Part shown: piece after piece, positions 35,737 through 44,626 of the stretch
Layout of the letters: the number at the start of each line of letters is the position of its first letter
Position numbering within the stretch: position 1 is the stretch's first letter
DNA from: Clostridiales bacterium
GTDB taxonomy: Bacteria; Bacillota; Clostridia; Oscillospirales; Oscillospiraceae
Length of the DNA stretch: 64,000 nucleotides
Direction: 5' to 3'
Assembly (NCBI GenBank): GCA_022775085.1
Contig: JALFJQ010000014.1
Span: forward strand, 26,078 to 90,077
Notes under the pieces: generated by a model
What the model was told of the DNA's origin: nothing
Database searches by the model: none
Seen by the model: the letters and a program-made list of their open reading frames with translations, nothing else
Translations under genes and position numbers: made by a program

Positions 35737-36446
35737 TCCCCACGGTGAACAGCCACTCCATGAACATCGGCAAGCGGTTCTGGTCTGCGGACAATACGGA
35801 CATCAACCGGATGTTTCCAGGCTACAACTTGGGCGAGACGACCCAGCGCATTGCCGCCGGGGTGTTCGAGCATATCAACGACTACCGCTTCGGCATTCAC
35901 TTCACCAGCTACTATATGCAGGGCTGCTTCACGCCCCATGTCCGGATGATGAAAACCGGCTTTGAGGACGTGGAGAAGGCAAAAGACTTTGGCCTGCCCT
36001 ATGTCTACCGCCGGGACGCCCGGCCCTACGACACCACCACTCTGAACTACAACTGGCAGATCTGGAACACCAAGGCTTTTTCCCTTTACACCGACTCCAC
36101 CGACCGCATTGAGCCGGCCAGCGCGCTGGAGGTCACGGAAGGCGTTCTGCGGTTCCTTGGCAAGAACGGGATTCTGAATTACACCTGCCCCGGCGGCTAC
36201 GTGTCCCAGCTCATTGAAGGAAGCTCTATGGTCAACGTAAAAACCAACGCCGCAGGTTTCTTCCTGCGCAAGACTGAGGTCAACGCCCGGGTGAAGAAGG
36301 GGGAACTGCTGGCGCAGATCATGGATCCCTATCTGGGGACGGTGATCGAGGATGTGGTGTCTCCGGTGGATGGAATCGTCTTTTTCCACGCTTCCCAGCC
36401 CATTATCTATTCCCATACGTCCCTGTTCCGGATCATTCCCACATAA
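35655..36446 (+). pseudogene. AstE/M14-type deacylase family protein, 5'-truncated
   Basis: In the frame used from 35745 onward, the DNA already reads YLCSQFIRIFTRLEEQGK and PGKSILVIPTVNSHSMNIGK from 35655. That matches the inside of succinylglutamate desuccinylase/aspartoacylase (zinc M14-like) proteins. The N-terminal part with the first zinc motif is absent. The rest is intact: NTDINRMFPGY, FGIHFTSYYMQGCFTPHV and a C-terminal barrel with VVSPVDGIVFF. An internal ATG at 35745 exists but would give a protein lacking key metal ligands. The break matches that of the ATP-grasp gene. Confidence 0.78.
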
Positions 36447-36455
36447 AATAACACT

Positions 36456-36494
36456 GTCATTGCGAACCAGCCCGCAGGCTGGTGTGGCAATGAC
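36456..36494 (-). repeat. interspersed palindromic repeat, family A copy 5
   Basis: Begins GTCATTGCG and ends GGCAATGAC, with centre CCAGCC/GGCTGG. It lies directly after the truncated M14-type gene. Confidence 0.85.
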
Positions 36495-36514
36495 AGTGTT
36501 TCTGTTCTACGGTT

Positions 36515-36961
36515 TTACTCGATGGTATCGGCAGGAGCATCTTCCGCAATGGGAGCTTCCTCCACAGGCGCCTGCCCTGTGACGACCTCGGCCTCCACAG
36601 GAGCGGGTTTGGGGACCTCCGCGCCGCAGGCGCTGCAAAAAGCGGCGTCCTTGGCCACTTCCGCGCCGCACTTTTCGCAGACGGCCACACCCTTGGCGTC
36701 CCGCAGCTGCTCACGCAGGGTCTTGATGGTTCGCTCCGCGTTGGCAGCGGCAGCCATCAGGCTGGCGAAGCCCTCCTCATAATCATCGGGGTGAGTGGCG
36801 GCGTAGAGCCGACCCAGCTGGGCGTAGGTACTCTCGGCGGTTCCCTCGGCCTCGGCGATCTGCATTTTCAGCTTGGCGACCTCGGACAGATCCTTTGCCT
36901 GCTTAACGGCTTTTTCACTGATTTCAGCTGCCTTCTTCGTAATGGTATCCCAAATTGCCAT
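36515..36961 (-). CDS. coiled-coil protein with zinc ribbon, function unknown
   Basis: A 148-residue cytoplasmic protein. The N-terminal half (about 1-85) is helical and charged (TKKAAEISEKAVKQAKDLSE) and may form a coiled coil. CEKCGAEVAKDAAFCSACGAE is a zinc ribbon of the kind found as a stand-alone domain in many Firmicute proteins. The tail is Pro/Glu/Ala-rich and acidic. AAGGAGG lies eight bases before the ATG at 36961. On the minus strand TTGATT and TAAACT form a plausible promoter upstream. Confidence 0.8.
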   Translation of the reverse strand: MAIWDTITKKAAEISEKAVKQAKDLSEVAKLKMQIAEAEGTAESTYAQLGRLYAATHPDDYEEGFASLMAAAANAERTIKTLREQLRDAKGVAVCEKCGAEVAKDAAFCSACGAEVPKPAPVEAEVVTGQAPVEEAPIAEDAPADTIE

Positions 36962-37150
36962 GGTTAATTCCTCCTTGTTCATGGGCTTTGGCCTCAGTTT
37001 AGCACGAACGGGTGTCAGAATCAATAGAATCTGACAAATTCACACAAGAAGCTGATAAACTAACCCATTGCCCGCAGTGCGGGCAGACAATGCGCACCAG
37101 GGTGGCTGGCATCGTTACACCAATGGGATGTGCCCGGTATCGGCTGCTTT

Positions 37151-39445
37151 CTATTTCTGCTCTGCCGCGGACATAGCCACCTTCTCCGGGGTGATGGGCA
37201 GCTCCCGGTGCCAGACACCGGTGGCCCGGGCAATGGCGTGGGCAATGGCGGGAGCGGGGGTATTGATGACAATTTCGCCGATGGATTTGGCACCGAAGGG
37301 GCCGGTAGGCTCATAGCTGTGCTCGAATTCCACCTTCAGCCTGCCCATATCCAGCCGGGTGGGAACCTTGTACTGCATAAAGGAACTTTCTGCCGGACGG
37401 CCATGGCTGTCGTAGGTCACGTTTTCCATCAGGGTGTGACCGATGCCCTGGACGATACCGCCCTCGGTCTGGATCCGGGCCAGAGCAGGGTTAATGGGAA
37501 TGCCGCAGTCAACTACCGCCATGTAGTCCAAGATGGTCACAAGTCCCGTCAGCTTATCCAGCTCAATTTCCACCATACCCACCATGTAGGGCGGGGGAGA
37601 CACGGGGGAGGAGTGGGTGGCGGTGGCCTCCGCCGGAATGGAGTTGTTCACCTGGGCCTTGTAGGCGATGTCGGTAAGAGAAATGGTCTGGTCGGTGTCG
37701 ATTTTCCGCACTCTGCCGCTTTCCATCACTACAGCTTCCGGCTCACAGCCCAGCAGTTCCGCCCCGATGGCGCAGATTTTAGTTTTCAGCTCTGTGCAGG
37801 CCTTTTCCACGGCCTTGCCGGTGATGTAGGTGGTGGAGGAAGCGTAAGAGCCGGAATCGTAAGGGGAAGCGTCGGTGTCCGCACCGAACACAGCCACGTC
37901 GTCAAAGCTGCAATCCATCATTTCCGCCACCATCTGAGCCAGAATGGTATCGCAGCCGGTGCCCATATCCGCCGCGCCGATGAGCAGGTTGTAGGTGCCG
38001 TCCTCGCTGAGCTTTACCGTGGCGGAACCCACGTCCACGTTGGAGATGCAGCTGCCCTGCATGGCCATGGCAACGCCAGCGGCGCGAACTTTGCCGTCGC
38101 CCATATCCCGGACGGGGTACTTTTCGTCCCAGCCGAAGATTCTCTTGCAGTGGGCCATGCAGCGATCCAACGCACAGGCATTGGCGGTTTCGCCATAGTA
38201 GGCCGGCATGACCATGCCTTCCTTGACCATATTCATGTCACGAATGAGGGTGGGGTCGATGCCGAGAGCTTCCGCCAGCTCATTGACCACGGACTCCACG
38301 GCGAAGATGCCCTGGGTAGCGCCATAGCCCCGGTAAGCACCCGCCGCCTGCAAATTGGTGTAGACCACGTCGTAGCCGAAGCGGTAGGCTTCCAAAGAGC
38401 CTGTGTACAACGGGATGGACTTGTGGCCGGACAGGCCCACGGTGGTGGGGCCGTGCTCACCATAAGCGCCGGAGTTGGACAGGGTGTACAGATCCAGAAC
38501 CCGGATTTTGCCATTTTTGTCAGCGCCCAGCCGTACCCTTACTTCCATTTCATGCCGGGGAGAACCGGCAATCTGAGATTCTTCGCGAGTATAAATGAGC
38601 TTTGCGGGCCGTCCCGTCTTCATGGTGACGAAGGCGGGATACACGTCGCACACCGCCGTCTGTTTTGCGCCGAACCCGCCGCCAATTCTGGGCTTTTCCA
38701 CCCGAATGCGGCTCTTGGGAATGCCCAGAGCCCGGGACAGGATACGGCGGGTATGAAACACGATCTGGGTGGAGGACACCACATGGAGCCGCCCGTAGCG
38801 GTCCAGCTGGGTGAAGCACCCGAAAGGCTCCATCATGGCCTGATTGAAGGCCTTGGTGTGGAAGGTGCGGTCAAGGACAATGTCGCAGTCGGCGAGCACG
38901 CCCTCTACGTCGCCGTCGGCGTCCATGCCGCTGGCTACCAGATTCCGCTTATTGGTGCCGCCCACCTCGCAGGGAGGCTCCCAGTCCTCCTCCGGGTGTA
39001 CCAGAATGGGATTGTCCAGGGCTGTGTGGTAGTCGAGAACCGCTTCCAGCACCTCATATTTGACTTTAATCAGCTTCATGGCCTTGACGGCTGCCTTCTC
39101 GGTCTCGGCGGCGATGATTGCTACCGCATCCCCCGCGAAGCGCACATGGCGGTCAAGGATCAGCCGGTCATAGGGGGAAGGCTCCGGATAGGTCTGTCCG
39201 GCGATGGCAAACCGGGTTTTCGGCACATCCTCCCATGTATAAATATCCACCACGCCCGGCACCAGCCGGGCGGCTTTCGTATTGATTTCCTGAACGATGG
39301 CGTTGGCGTGGGGACTGCGCAGAATCTTCACCACCAGCGCGTCGGGGGTCACATCGTCCATGTACACGGGCTTGCCAAGCAAAAGCTGCATGGAATCCTT
39401 TTTGCGGAAGGACTTGCCCACAACTTTGTATTCTCTTTGTTCCAT
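37151..39445 (-). CDS. molybdenum hydroxylase, molybdopterin-binding subunit (xanthine dehydrogenase family)
   Basis: A 764-residue catalytic subunit of a xanthine-dehydrogenase-type enzyme. It has the family pieces IGGGFGAKQTAVCDVYPAF, GAYRGYGATQGIFAVESVV, AADMGTGCDTILAQM and, near the end, GPFGAKSIGEIVINTPAPAI with the conserved Glu. It follows the FAD and 2Fe-2S subunit genes on the minus strand. The divergent operon encodes selenium cofactor maturation, so this is probably a selenium-dependent hydroxylase acting on xanthine or another purine. The substrate is inferred from the nearby xanthine genes. Confidence 0.9.
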   Translation of the reverse strand: MEQREYKVVGKSFRKKDSMQLLLGKPVYMDDVTPDALVVKILRSPHANAIVQEINTKAARLVPGVVDIYTWEDVPKTRFAIAGQTYPEPSPYDRLILDRHVRFAGDAVAIIAAETEKAAVKAMKLIKVKYEVLEAVLDYHTALDNPILVHPEEDWEPPCEVGGTNKRNLVASGMDADGDVEGVLADCDIVLDRTFHTKAFNQAMMEPFGCFTQLDRYGRLHVVSSTQIVFHTRRILSRALGIPKSRIRVEKPRIGGGFGAKQTAVCDVYPAFVTMKTGRPAKLIYTREESQIAGSPRHEMEVRVRLGADKNGKIRVLDLYTLSNSGAYGEHGPTTVGLSGHKSIPLYTGSLEAYRFGYDVVYTNLQAAGAYRGYGATQGIFAVESVVNELAEALGIDPTLIRDMNMVKEGMVMPAYYGETANACALDRCMAHCKRIFGWDEKYPVRDMGDGKVRAAGVAMAMQGSCISNVDVGSATVKLSEDGTYNLLIGAADMGTGCDTILAQMVAEMMDCSFDDVAVFGADTDASPYDSGSYASSTTYITGKAVEKACTELKTKICAIGAELLGCEPEAVVMESGRVRKIDTDQTISLTDIAYKAQVNNSIPAEATATHSSPVSPPPYMVGMVEIELDKLTGLVTILDYMAVVDCGIPINPALARIQTEGGIVQGIGHTLMENVTYDSHGRPAESSFMQYKVPTRLDMGRLKVEFEHSYEPTGPFGAKSIGEIVINTPAPAIAHAIARATGVWHRELPITPEKVAMSAAEQK

Positions 39446-39455
39446 GGCGTCCTCC

Positions 39456-39911
39456 TTACCCCTTGCGGCTGTTCAAATAATTGCGGATGCCCCGCAGCTG
39501 CCCGTCATAGCCGGAGCAGCGGCACAGGTTTCCGGCTAAAAATGCCCGAATTTCGTCGTCGGTGGGGTCGGGGTTCTCCCGCAGCAGGGCGATGGTGTTC
39601 ATGACGAAGCCGGGGTTGCAGAAGCCGCACTGGTCAGCGCCCTGATCGGCGATGAAGCCCACAAAGTCGGCGGCTTCCTCCTGAAGTCCTTCCAGCGTCT
39701 GGATGCTGTGCCCATCGGCCCGGGCCGCCAGCATGGAGCAGGACAAAATGGGCTTTCCATCCATCAGCACGGTGCACAGGCCGCAGTTTGAGGTGTCGCA
39801 GCCCCGCTTGACGCTGTAGCAGCCGTGTTCCCGCAGAAAATCCAGCAGAATGGTGTCGGCGTCACACTGGGCGGAAATCGCTTTTCCGTTGAGTTTCAGC
39901 TTGATGTCCAT
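39456..39911 (-). CDS. molybdenum hydroxylase, 2Fe-2S subunit
   Basis: A 151-residue electron-transfer subunit. The first cluster motif is CDTSNCGLCTVLMDGKPILS followed by Cys; the second is CGFCNPGFVMNTIALL with LAGNLCRCSGYDG. This is the usual small subunit of xanthine-dehydrogenase-type enzymes. Its start directly abuts the FAD-subunit stop, and the molybdopterin subunit follows 10 bases later. Confidence 0.95.
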   Translation of the reverse strand: MDIKLKLNGKAISAQCDADTILLDFLREHGCYSVKRGCDTSNCGLCTVLMDGKPILSCSMLAARADGHSIQTLEGLQEEAADFVGFIADQGADQCGFCNPGFVMNTIALLRENPDPTDDEIRAFLAGNLCRCSGYDGQLRGIRNYLNSRKG

Positions 39912-40682
39912 TTACATTCCTCCCAGTTCCTTTGCGGCTCGCTCCACCAGCACCCGAACCAGATGGGTGCGGTAGGCGGCGCTGCCGCGGATGTTGCTGT
40001 CGGTGGGGGCGTTCTGGGCCACATAGGCGGCGAAAGCCTTCCCGTCAGGCATCAGGCCATTTTCGTCCCGGATGACCATGGCCTTGGCAGGCCGGGCGCC
40101 GATGACCGCTTTGGGCTGCCCGCCAATACTCGACAGGGCACAGGTCAGAACCGGGAAGTCCGTCCGCTGGTTGCGCATGGCAGTGTAGACCATCTTGCCG
40201 GGAGTCTTCTTCACAATCAGCCGCACCAATATGTCGTTGTCCTTCTTCATGTTTGCAAACTGCTCCAGGGGGACGATGCCGCCCTTGTACAGCTCCACAC
40301 AGCAGTCCATGGCGAGAAACACCGTGAGCACGTCGGAAAAGCCGAACCGGCCCCAGATGCTGCCGCCGATGGTTGCCATGTTGCGGAACTGGACACCTAC
40401 GATGTCCTTCAGGGCGTTTTTGACCGCGCCACCCGTGTAAGCGTTCAGCCCCTCGTGCTGTTCCAGCTGCCGCAGGGTGGCCATGGCCCCGATGGAAAAT
40501 TCCGTTTCCGTTTCTTCGATTTTGTCCAGCCCCAGACCGCTCAGGTCGATGGCGGTGCCCACGCCGCCCCGGCTCAGCCGCAGCCACAGCATACCGCCCA
40601 CGATGCGGTTTCGCCCCCTCTGATTCAGCTGCCAGGCCTCCTCCAAGCTCTGCGCCCGGACATATTTCTGTATGGTAATCAT
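39912..40682 (-). CDS. molybdenum hydroxylase, FAD-binding subunit
   Basis: A 256-residue middle subunit that passes electrons from the 2Fe-2S centres to FAD. It has NRIVGGMLWLRLSRGG, AMATLRQLEQHEGL and QFRNMATIGGSIWGRFGFSD. The ATG at 40682 is used because AAGGAGC lies seven bases upstream. It is the first gene of the minus-strand hydroxylase operon and diverges from the maturation operon across 113 bases. Confidence 0.93.
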   Translation of the reverse strand: MITIQKYVRAQSLEEAWQLNQRGRNRIVGGMLWLRLSRGGVGTAIDLSGLGLDKIEETETEFSIGAMATLRQLEQHEGLNAYTGGAVKNALKDIVGVQFRNMATIGGSIWGRFGFSDVLTVFLAMDCCVELYKGGIVPLEQFANMKKDNDILVRLIVKKTPGKMVYTAMRNQRTDFPVLTCALSSIGGQPKAVIGARPAKAMVIRDENGLMPDGKAFAAYVAQNAPTDSNIRGSAAYRTHLVRVLVERAAKELGGM

Positions 40683-40732
40683 CGAAAATGCTCCTTTTCG
40701 GTTGATTTGCATATATAGTATAGCAGTTCCTG

Positions 40733-40761
40733 TTGCTTTTGGGAAGCGAATTTGTTATAAT
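40733..40761 (+). promoter_or_regulatory. predicted promoter of the selenium/molybdenum maturation operon
   Basis: TTGCTT and TATAAT are separated by 17 bases in the 113-base region between the divergent hydroxylase and maturation operons. Confidence 0.75.
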
Positions 40762-40795
40762 GCCGTTATATTTTTAAAACTACAACGAGGAAACT

Positions 40796-41026
40796 ATGAT
40801 ACGGAAACAGGAACGGGTGGTGTTTACCTTTCACACCACCACCGATGCCATGGCGGCGGAAAGTCTGTGCAAAACTCTCGGTGGGCGGATGATCCCTGTG
40901 CCCGGGGAGATCACGGCGGACTGCGGCCTGGCCTGGTGCGCGGAGCCGGGGCTGGAAGAAATCTTATCGGATACCCTGAAAACCGCCAAAATCCCGGTGC
41001 AGGGCGTATACCGCCTGATGATTTGA
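40796..41026 (+). CDS. DUF3343 small protein, putative Se/S carrier
   Basis: A 76-residue protein of the DUF3343 type found beside selenium genes and proposed to carry selenium or sulfur. It has VFTFHTTTDAMAAESLC at the start and GLAWCAEPGLEEI in the middle. GAGGAAAC lies upstream of the ATG. It is the first gene of the plus-strand operon; the cysteine-desulfurase-like gene starts eight bases later. Confidence 0.85.
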   Translation: MIRKQERVVFTFHTTTDAMAAESLCKTLGGRMIPVPGEITADCGLAWCAEPGLEEILSDTLKTAKIPVQGVYRLMI

Positions 41027-41033
41027 GGAAACT

Positions 41034-42173
41034 ATGATTTATTTTGACAACGCGGCGACGACCCTGCAAAAGCCGGAGCGTGTTGCGCAGGCGGTGATGG
41101 AAGCCATGGGCACCTTCGGCAATCCCGGACGGGGCGTCCACGAGCCAGCCATGGCGGCATCCCGGGCCGTTTACGATGCCCGGTGTGCCCTTGCTCAGCT
41201 ATTTCGCGGGGAAAATCCGGCAAGAATCGCCTTTACTGCCAACGCCACGGAAGCCCTGAACATCGCAATCAAAGGAATTCTGAACCCTGGCGACCACGTT
41301 ATTACTACCGCTATGGAGCACAATTCCGTCCTGCGGCCCCTGTACGAATTGGAGAGGCAGGGAGTTTCCCTGACCACCCTGCCCGCCGACAGACGGGGGC
41401 GTGTGGCCTATAGTGATTTTGAAGCCGCCGTACAAAGCAATACCCGTGCCATCGTCTGCACTCACGGCTCCAATCTGACAGGGAATCTGCTGGACATTGG
41501 GAAAATCGGGACTATTGCCAAGGCCCACGGCCTGTCACTTATTGTGGACGCTTCCCAGACGGCGGGGGTGTTTCCCATCGATGTGCAGGAAATGGGCATC
41601 GACATTCTTTGCTTTACAGGCCACAAAGGACTGCTTGGCCCCCAGGGAACAGGCGGCCTGTATGTCCGGGAGGGGGTAAATGTCCGGCCCTTGCTCACCG
41701 GCGGCAGCGGCGTCCAGTCCCACAGCAAAACCCACCCGGCCCAGATGCCCACGGCTCTGGAAGCGGGCACATTGAATGCTCATGGCCTTGCGGGGCTGAA
41801 CGCGGGGGTGCGTTACCTGCTGGAAACGGGAATCGACATCGTGCGGCAGAAAGAACTTGACATTATGTGGGCGTTTTACGAAGGCGTAAAGGAGATTCCC
41901 GGTATCACCGTTTACGGCGACTTTTCCCAACGGGAACGCTGCCCCATCGTGTGCCTGAACGTCCGGGACTATGATTCTTCTCAGGTCAGCGATGCACTAT
42001 TTTCCCAGTACGGCATCGCAACCCGCCCCGGCGCCCACTGCGCGCCTCTCATGCACGACGCTCTGGGGACGGGACAGCGGGGCGCCGTCCGCTTCAGCTT
42101 TTCTCACTACAATACCATGGAAGAAATCAATTTCGCGGTTTCCGCACTGCGGGAAATCACACAGGAGGAATAA
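41034..42173 (+). CDS. cysteine desulfurase-like PLP enzyme
   Basis: A 379-residue class V aminotransferase-fold enzyme. It has YFDNAATTLQKPERV at the start, ITTAMEHNSVLRPLYEL, VDASQTAGVFPIDVQEMGID, the PLP lysine in CFTGHKGLLGPQGTGGLYV, and HCAPLMHDALGTGQRGAVR near the end with the likely reactive Cys. In this operon it may deliver selenium or sulfur to the hydroxylase cofactor. yedF follows two bases after its stop. Confidence 0.92.
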   Translation: MIYFDNAATTLQKPERVAQAVMEAMGTFGNPGRGVHEPAMAASRAVYDARCALAQLFRGENPARIAFTANATEALNIAIKGILNPGDHVITTAMEHNSVLRPLYELERQGVSLTTLPADRRGRVAYSDFEAAVQSNTRAIVCTHGSNLTGNLLDIGKIGTIAKAHGLSLIVDASQTAGVFPIDVQEMGIDILCFTGHKGLLGPQGTGGLYVREGVNVRPLLTGGSGVQSHSKTHPAQMPTALEAGTLNAHGLAGLNAGVRYLLETGIDIVRQKELDIMWAFYEGVKEIPGITVYGDFSQRERCPIVCLNVRDYDSSQVSDALFSQYGIATRPGAHCAPLMHDALGTGQRGAVRFSFSHYNTMEEINFAVSALREITQEE

Positions 42174-42175
42174 AA

Positions 42176-42781
42176 ATGGAAAAAATCGTAGATGCCCGGG
42201 GCATGGCCTGCCCCCTGCCCGTTGTCAACGCCAAGAAGGCCGCCGAAAGCCTGAACCCCGGCGACACGCTGATCGTCCGGGTGGACAATGAGATCGCCGT
42301 CCAGAATTTGCAGCGGTTCGCCCAGCACATGGGCTTTTCCGCCAACGGCGAAAAGCTGGGGGACACCGAATTCACTGTTACCATGCACATCGGCGGCGAA
42401 GCCAAGGCAGAGCCGGAAATTGCCTGCGCCATGGATGCCCGGAAGAAGGGAATGCTGGTGGTGCTGTCGGCAAATACCATGGGCACCGGAGAGGAAACGC
42501 TGGGCAAGGCCCTGATGAAGGCCTTCGTCTTTGCCCTGACCAAGCAGGACGTCCTGCCGGAGACCATCCTGTGCTACAACACTGGTGCGTTCTTGACCAC
42601 CGAAGGGGCGGACACGCTGGAGGATCTGAAACTGCTGGAATCCGAGGGCGTGACCATCCTTACCTGCGGCACCTGCCTTGACTTCTACGGCCTGAAAGAA
42701 AAACTGGCGGTGGGCGGCGTCACCAATATGTACGAAATCGTTCAGCGGATGGAGTCCGCCCAGACCATCGTAAGGCCCTGA
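42176..42781 (+). CDS. yedF: YedF, sulfurtransferase-like selenium metabolism protein
   Basis: A 201-residue two-domain protein. The N-terminal TusA-like domain has DARGMACPLPVVNAKKA with the Cys of the CPxP motif. The C-terminal DsrE-like domain has VVLSANTMGTGEETLGK and CGTCLDFYGL. This architecture is found in genomes with selD and selenium-dependent molybdenum hydroxylases. GGAGGA precedes the ATG. selD starts one base after its stop. Confidence 0.95.
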   Translation: MEKIVDARGMACPLPVVNAKKAAESLNPGDTLIVRVDNEIAVQNLQRFAQHMGFSANGEKLGDTEFTVTMHIGGEAKAEPEIACAMDARKKGMLVVLSANTMGTGEETLGKALMKAFVFALTKQDVLPETILCYNTGAFLTTEGADTLEDLKLLESEGVTILTCGTCLDFYGLKEKLAVGGVTNMYEIVQRMESAQTIVRP

Positions 42782-42782
42782 T

Positions 42783-43820
42783 ATGGAAGCGGAAGTGAAA
42801 CTGACCAAGCTGGCAAGCTGCGCCGGCTGTGGGGCCAAGCTGGGGGCTGGAACGCTGGCCCAGATGCTGGAGGGTTTCCAGACACATTCTGACCCCCGCC
42901 TTCTCGTGGGCTACGACAAGAGCGATGATGCCAGCGTCTATGTACTGGACGAGAACACCGCCCTCATTCAGACTACCGATTTTTTTCCGCCCATCGTGGA
43001 CGACCCGTTCCTCTACGGAAGAATTGCCGCCGTCAACGCTATGAGCGATGTCTACGCCATGGGCGGCGAACCAAAACTGGCCCTGAATATCCTATGCGCC
43101 TCGGAAAAAATGTCGGAGGAGGCCATCCGGGAGGTGCTCCGGGGCGGCTATGACGCGGCTTATGAGGCCGGGGCCATTATCACCGGCGGGCACACCATCC
43201 GAGGGGCCGAACTCATCTACGGCCTTGCGGTGTCTGGCTTTGCGCACCCCCAAAAGGTGCTGACCAACAGCAATGCCAAGCCCGGAGATGTGCTGATTCT
43301 GACCAAACCCTTGGGCATCGGCATCCTCACCACAGCGGCGAAAGCCGAACTGACGGACAAGAAAACTCTGGATAAAATCTATGCTCAGATGGCAACGTTG
43401 AACAAAACTGCCAGGGATGTTATGGTAACCTATCCCGTGCACAGCTGCACCGACATTACCGGCTTTTCCCTGCTGGGCCATGGCTATGAAATGGCCCAGG
43501 GGAGCAATTGCACCCTGCACATCGAGGTGGAAAACGTGCCCTATCATGCCGAAGCGGTGGAATTTGCATCCATGGGACTGGTGCCCGCGGGAGCCTACCG
43601 CAACCGGAAGTACGCAGGCCCCGGCGTGAAGCTCTGCCGGGACATCAGCCTTGCCGTGCAGGACATCCTCTACGACCCCCAGACCAGCGGCGGCCTGCTG
43701 TTCGCCCTGCCGGAGCAAGCGGCGCAGGCGTGTCTGCGGGAGCTGCGGGATAAAATCCCACAGGCGGCTATCGTGGGCTATGTTACGGAAAAGGAAGAAT
43801 CCTTCATATGTCTTCACTAG
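42783..43820 (+). CDS. selD: selenide, water dikinase
   Basis: Makes selenophosphate from selenide and ATP. The 345-residue protein has the catalytic loop ASCAGCGAKLG with Cys (not selenocysteine) and the conserved Lys, LLVGYDKSDDASVYVLDEN, TTDFFPPIVDDPFLYGRIAA and GGHTIRGAELIYG. No selA, selB or tRNA-Sec gene is nearby. In this setting it most likely supplies selenium for the hydroxylase cofactor. It overlaps yqeB by 13 bases. Confidence 0.96.
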   Translation: MEAEVKLTKLASCAGCGAKLGAGTLAQMLEGFQTHSDPRLLVGYDKSDDASVYVLDENTALIQTTDFFPPIVDDPFLYGRIAAVNAMSDVYAMGGEPKLALNILCASEKMSEEAIREVLRGGYDAAYEAGAIITGGHTIRGAELIYGLAVSGFAHPQKVLTNSNAKPGDVLILTKPLGIGILTTAAKAELTDKKTLDKIYAQMATLNKTARDVMVTYPVHSCTDITGFSLLGHGYEMAQGSNCTLHIEVENVPYHAEAVEFASMGLVPAGAYRNRKYAGPGVKLCRDISLAVQDILYDPQTSGGLLFALPEQAAQACLRELRDKIPQAAIVGYVTEKEESFICLH

Positions 43821-44626
43821 AAAACCTTATCATCGTCCGGGGTGGGGGAGACCTTGCCACGGGCACGATTTACAAACTACATCAGTGCGGCTTACCGGTG
43901 CTGGTTCTGGAAACGGCCAACCCCTCTGCCATCCGCCGGAATGTGGCTTTTTCCGAGGCGGTGTATCTGAGCAGTCAAACCGTGGAGGGGATGACCTGCT
44001 CCCTTGCATCCTCCATCCCGGAAGCGAAAAACCTGCTGAAAGCGGGAAATCTCGCCATGCTCATTGACCCGGTGGGGGAGAGCATTTTCAATTTCCATCC
44101 TCTGGCGGTGGTGGATGCCATTCTCGCGAAAGAGAATCTGGGAACCCATCGGGATATGGCCCCCATCACCGTGGCCCTCGGCCCCGGCTTCACCGCTGGG
44201 GAGGATGTGGACGCGGTGGTGGAAACCAAGCGGGGCCACGATCTGGGAAAAGTGCTCTATTCCGGTGCTGCCGCTCCCAACACCGGTATCCCCGGCATCA
44301 TCGGCGGCTACGGCAAAGAGCGGGTCATTCACAGTCCGGCGGCGGGGATCCTGAGAAATGCTGCGAAAATCACCGACACTGTGGAAAAAGGCCAAATTAT
44401 CGCCTATGTAGAAACCAAAAATGGAAAAATCCCGGTGTACGCAACTCTGACAGGCCTTCTCCGGGGCCTGATCCGGGACGGCTATCCGGTATCCGAAGGC
44501 TTTAAAATCGCGGACATCGACCCAAGACTGGACGAATACAATAACTGCTTTACCATCTCCGACAAGGCCCGGTGCATTGCCGGCGGGGTGCTGGAAGCGG
44601 TCCTGCATCTGAGGGCGGCGCTGTGA
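43808..44626 (+). CDS. yqeB: YqeB, selenium-dependent molybdenum hydroxylase maturation protein
   Basis: A 272-residue protein of the YqeB/EF2563 family. It has a nucleotide-binding start IIVRGGGDLATGTIYKLHQ, then MLIDPVGESIFNFHPLAVVD, TVALGPGFTAGEDVDAVVE and TKRGHDLGKVLYSGAAAPNT. The family occurs only with selenium-dependent molybdenum hydroxylases and is thought to help place selenium on the cofactor. It is coupled to selD on one side and yqeC on the other by overlaps. Confidence 0.94.
   Translation: MSSLENLIIVRGGGDLATGTIYKLHQCGLPVLVLETANPSAIRRNVAFSEAVYLSSQTVEGMTCSLASSIPEAKNLLKAGNLAMLIDPVGESIFNFHPLAVVDAILAKENLGTHRDMAPITVALGPGFTAGEDVDAVVETKRGHDLGKVLYSGAAAPNTGIPGIIGGYGKERVIHSPAAGILRNAAKITDTVEKGQIIAYVETKNGKIPVYATLTGLLRGLIRDGYPVSEGFKIADIDPRLDEYNNCFTISDKARCIAGGVLEAVLHLRAAL

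Noticed and set aside
37130..39604. An 824-codon plus-strand frame
   Set aside because: Antisense to the molybdopterin-binding subunit; no recognisable protein features.
42783..43820. A selenocysteine codon in SelD
   Set aside because: The active-site codon is TGT (Cys), and no in-frame TGA interrupts the gene.
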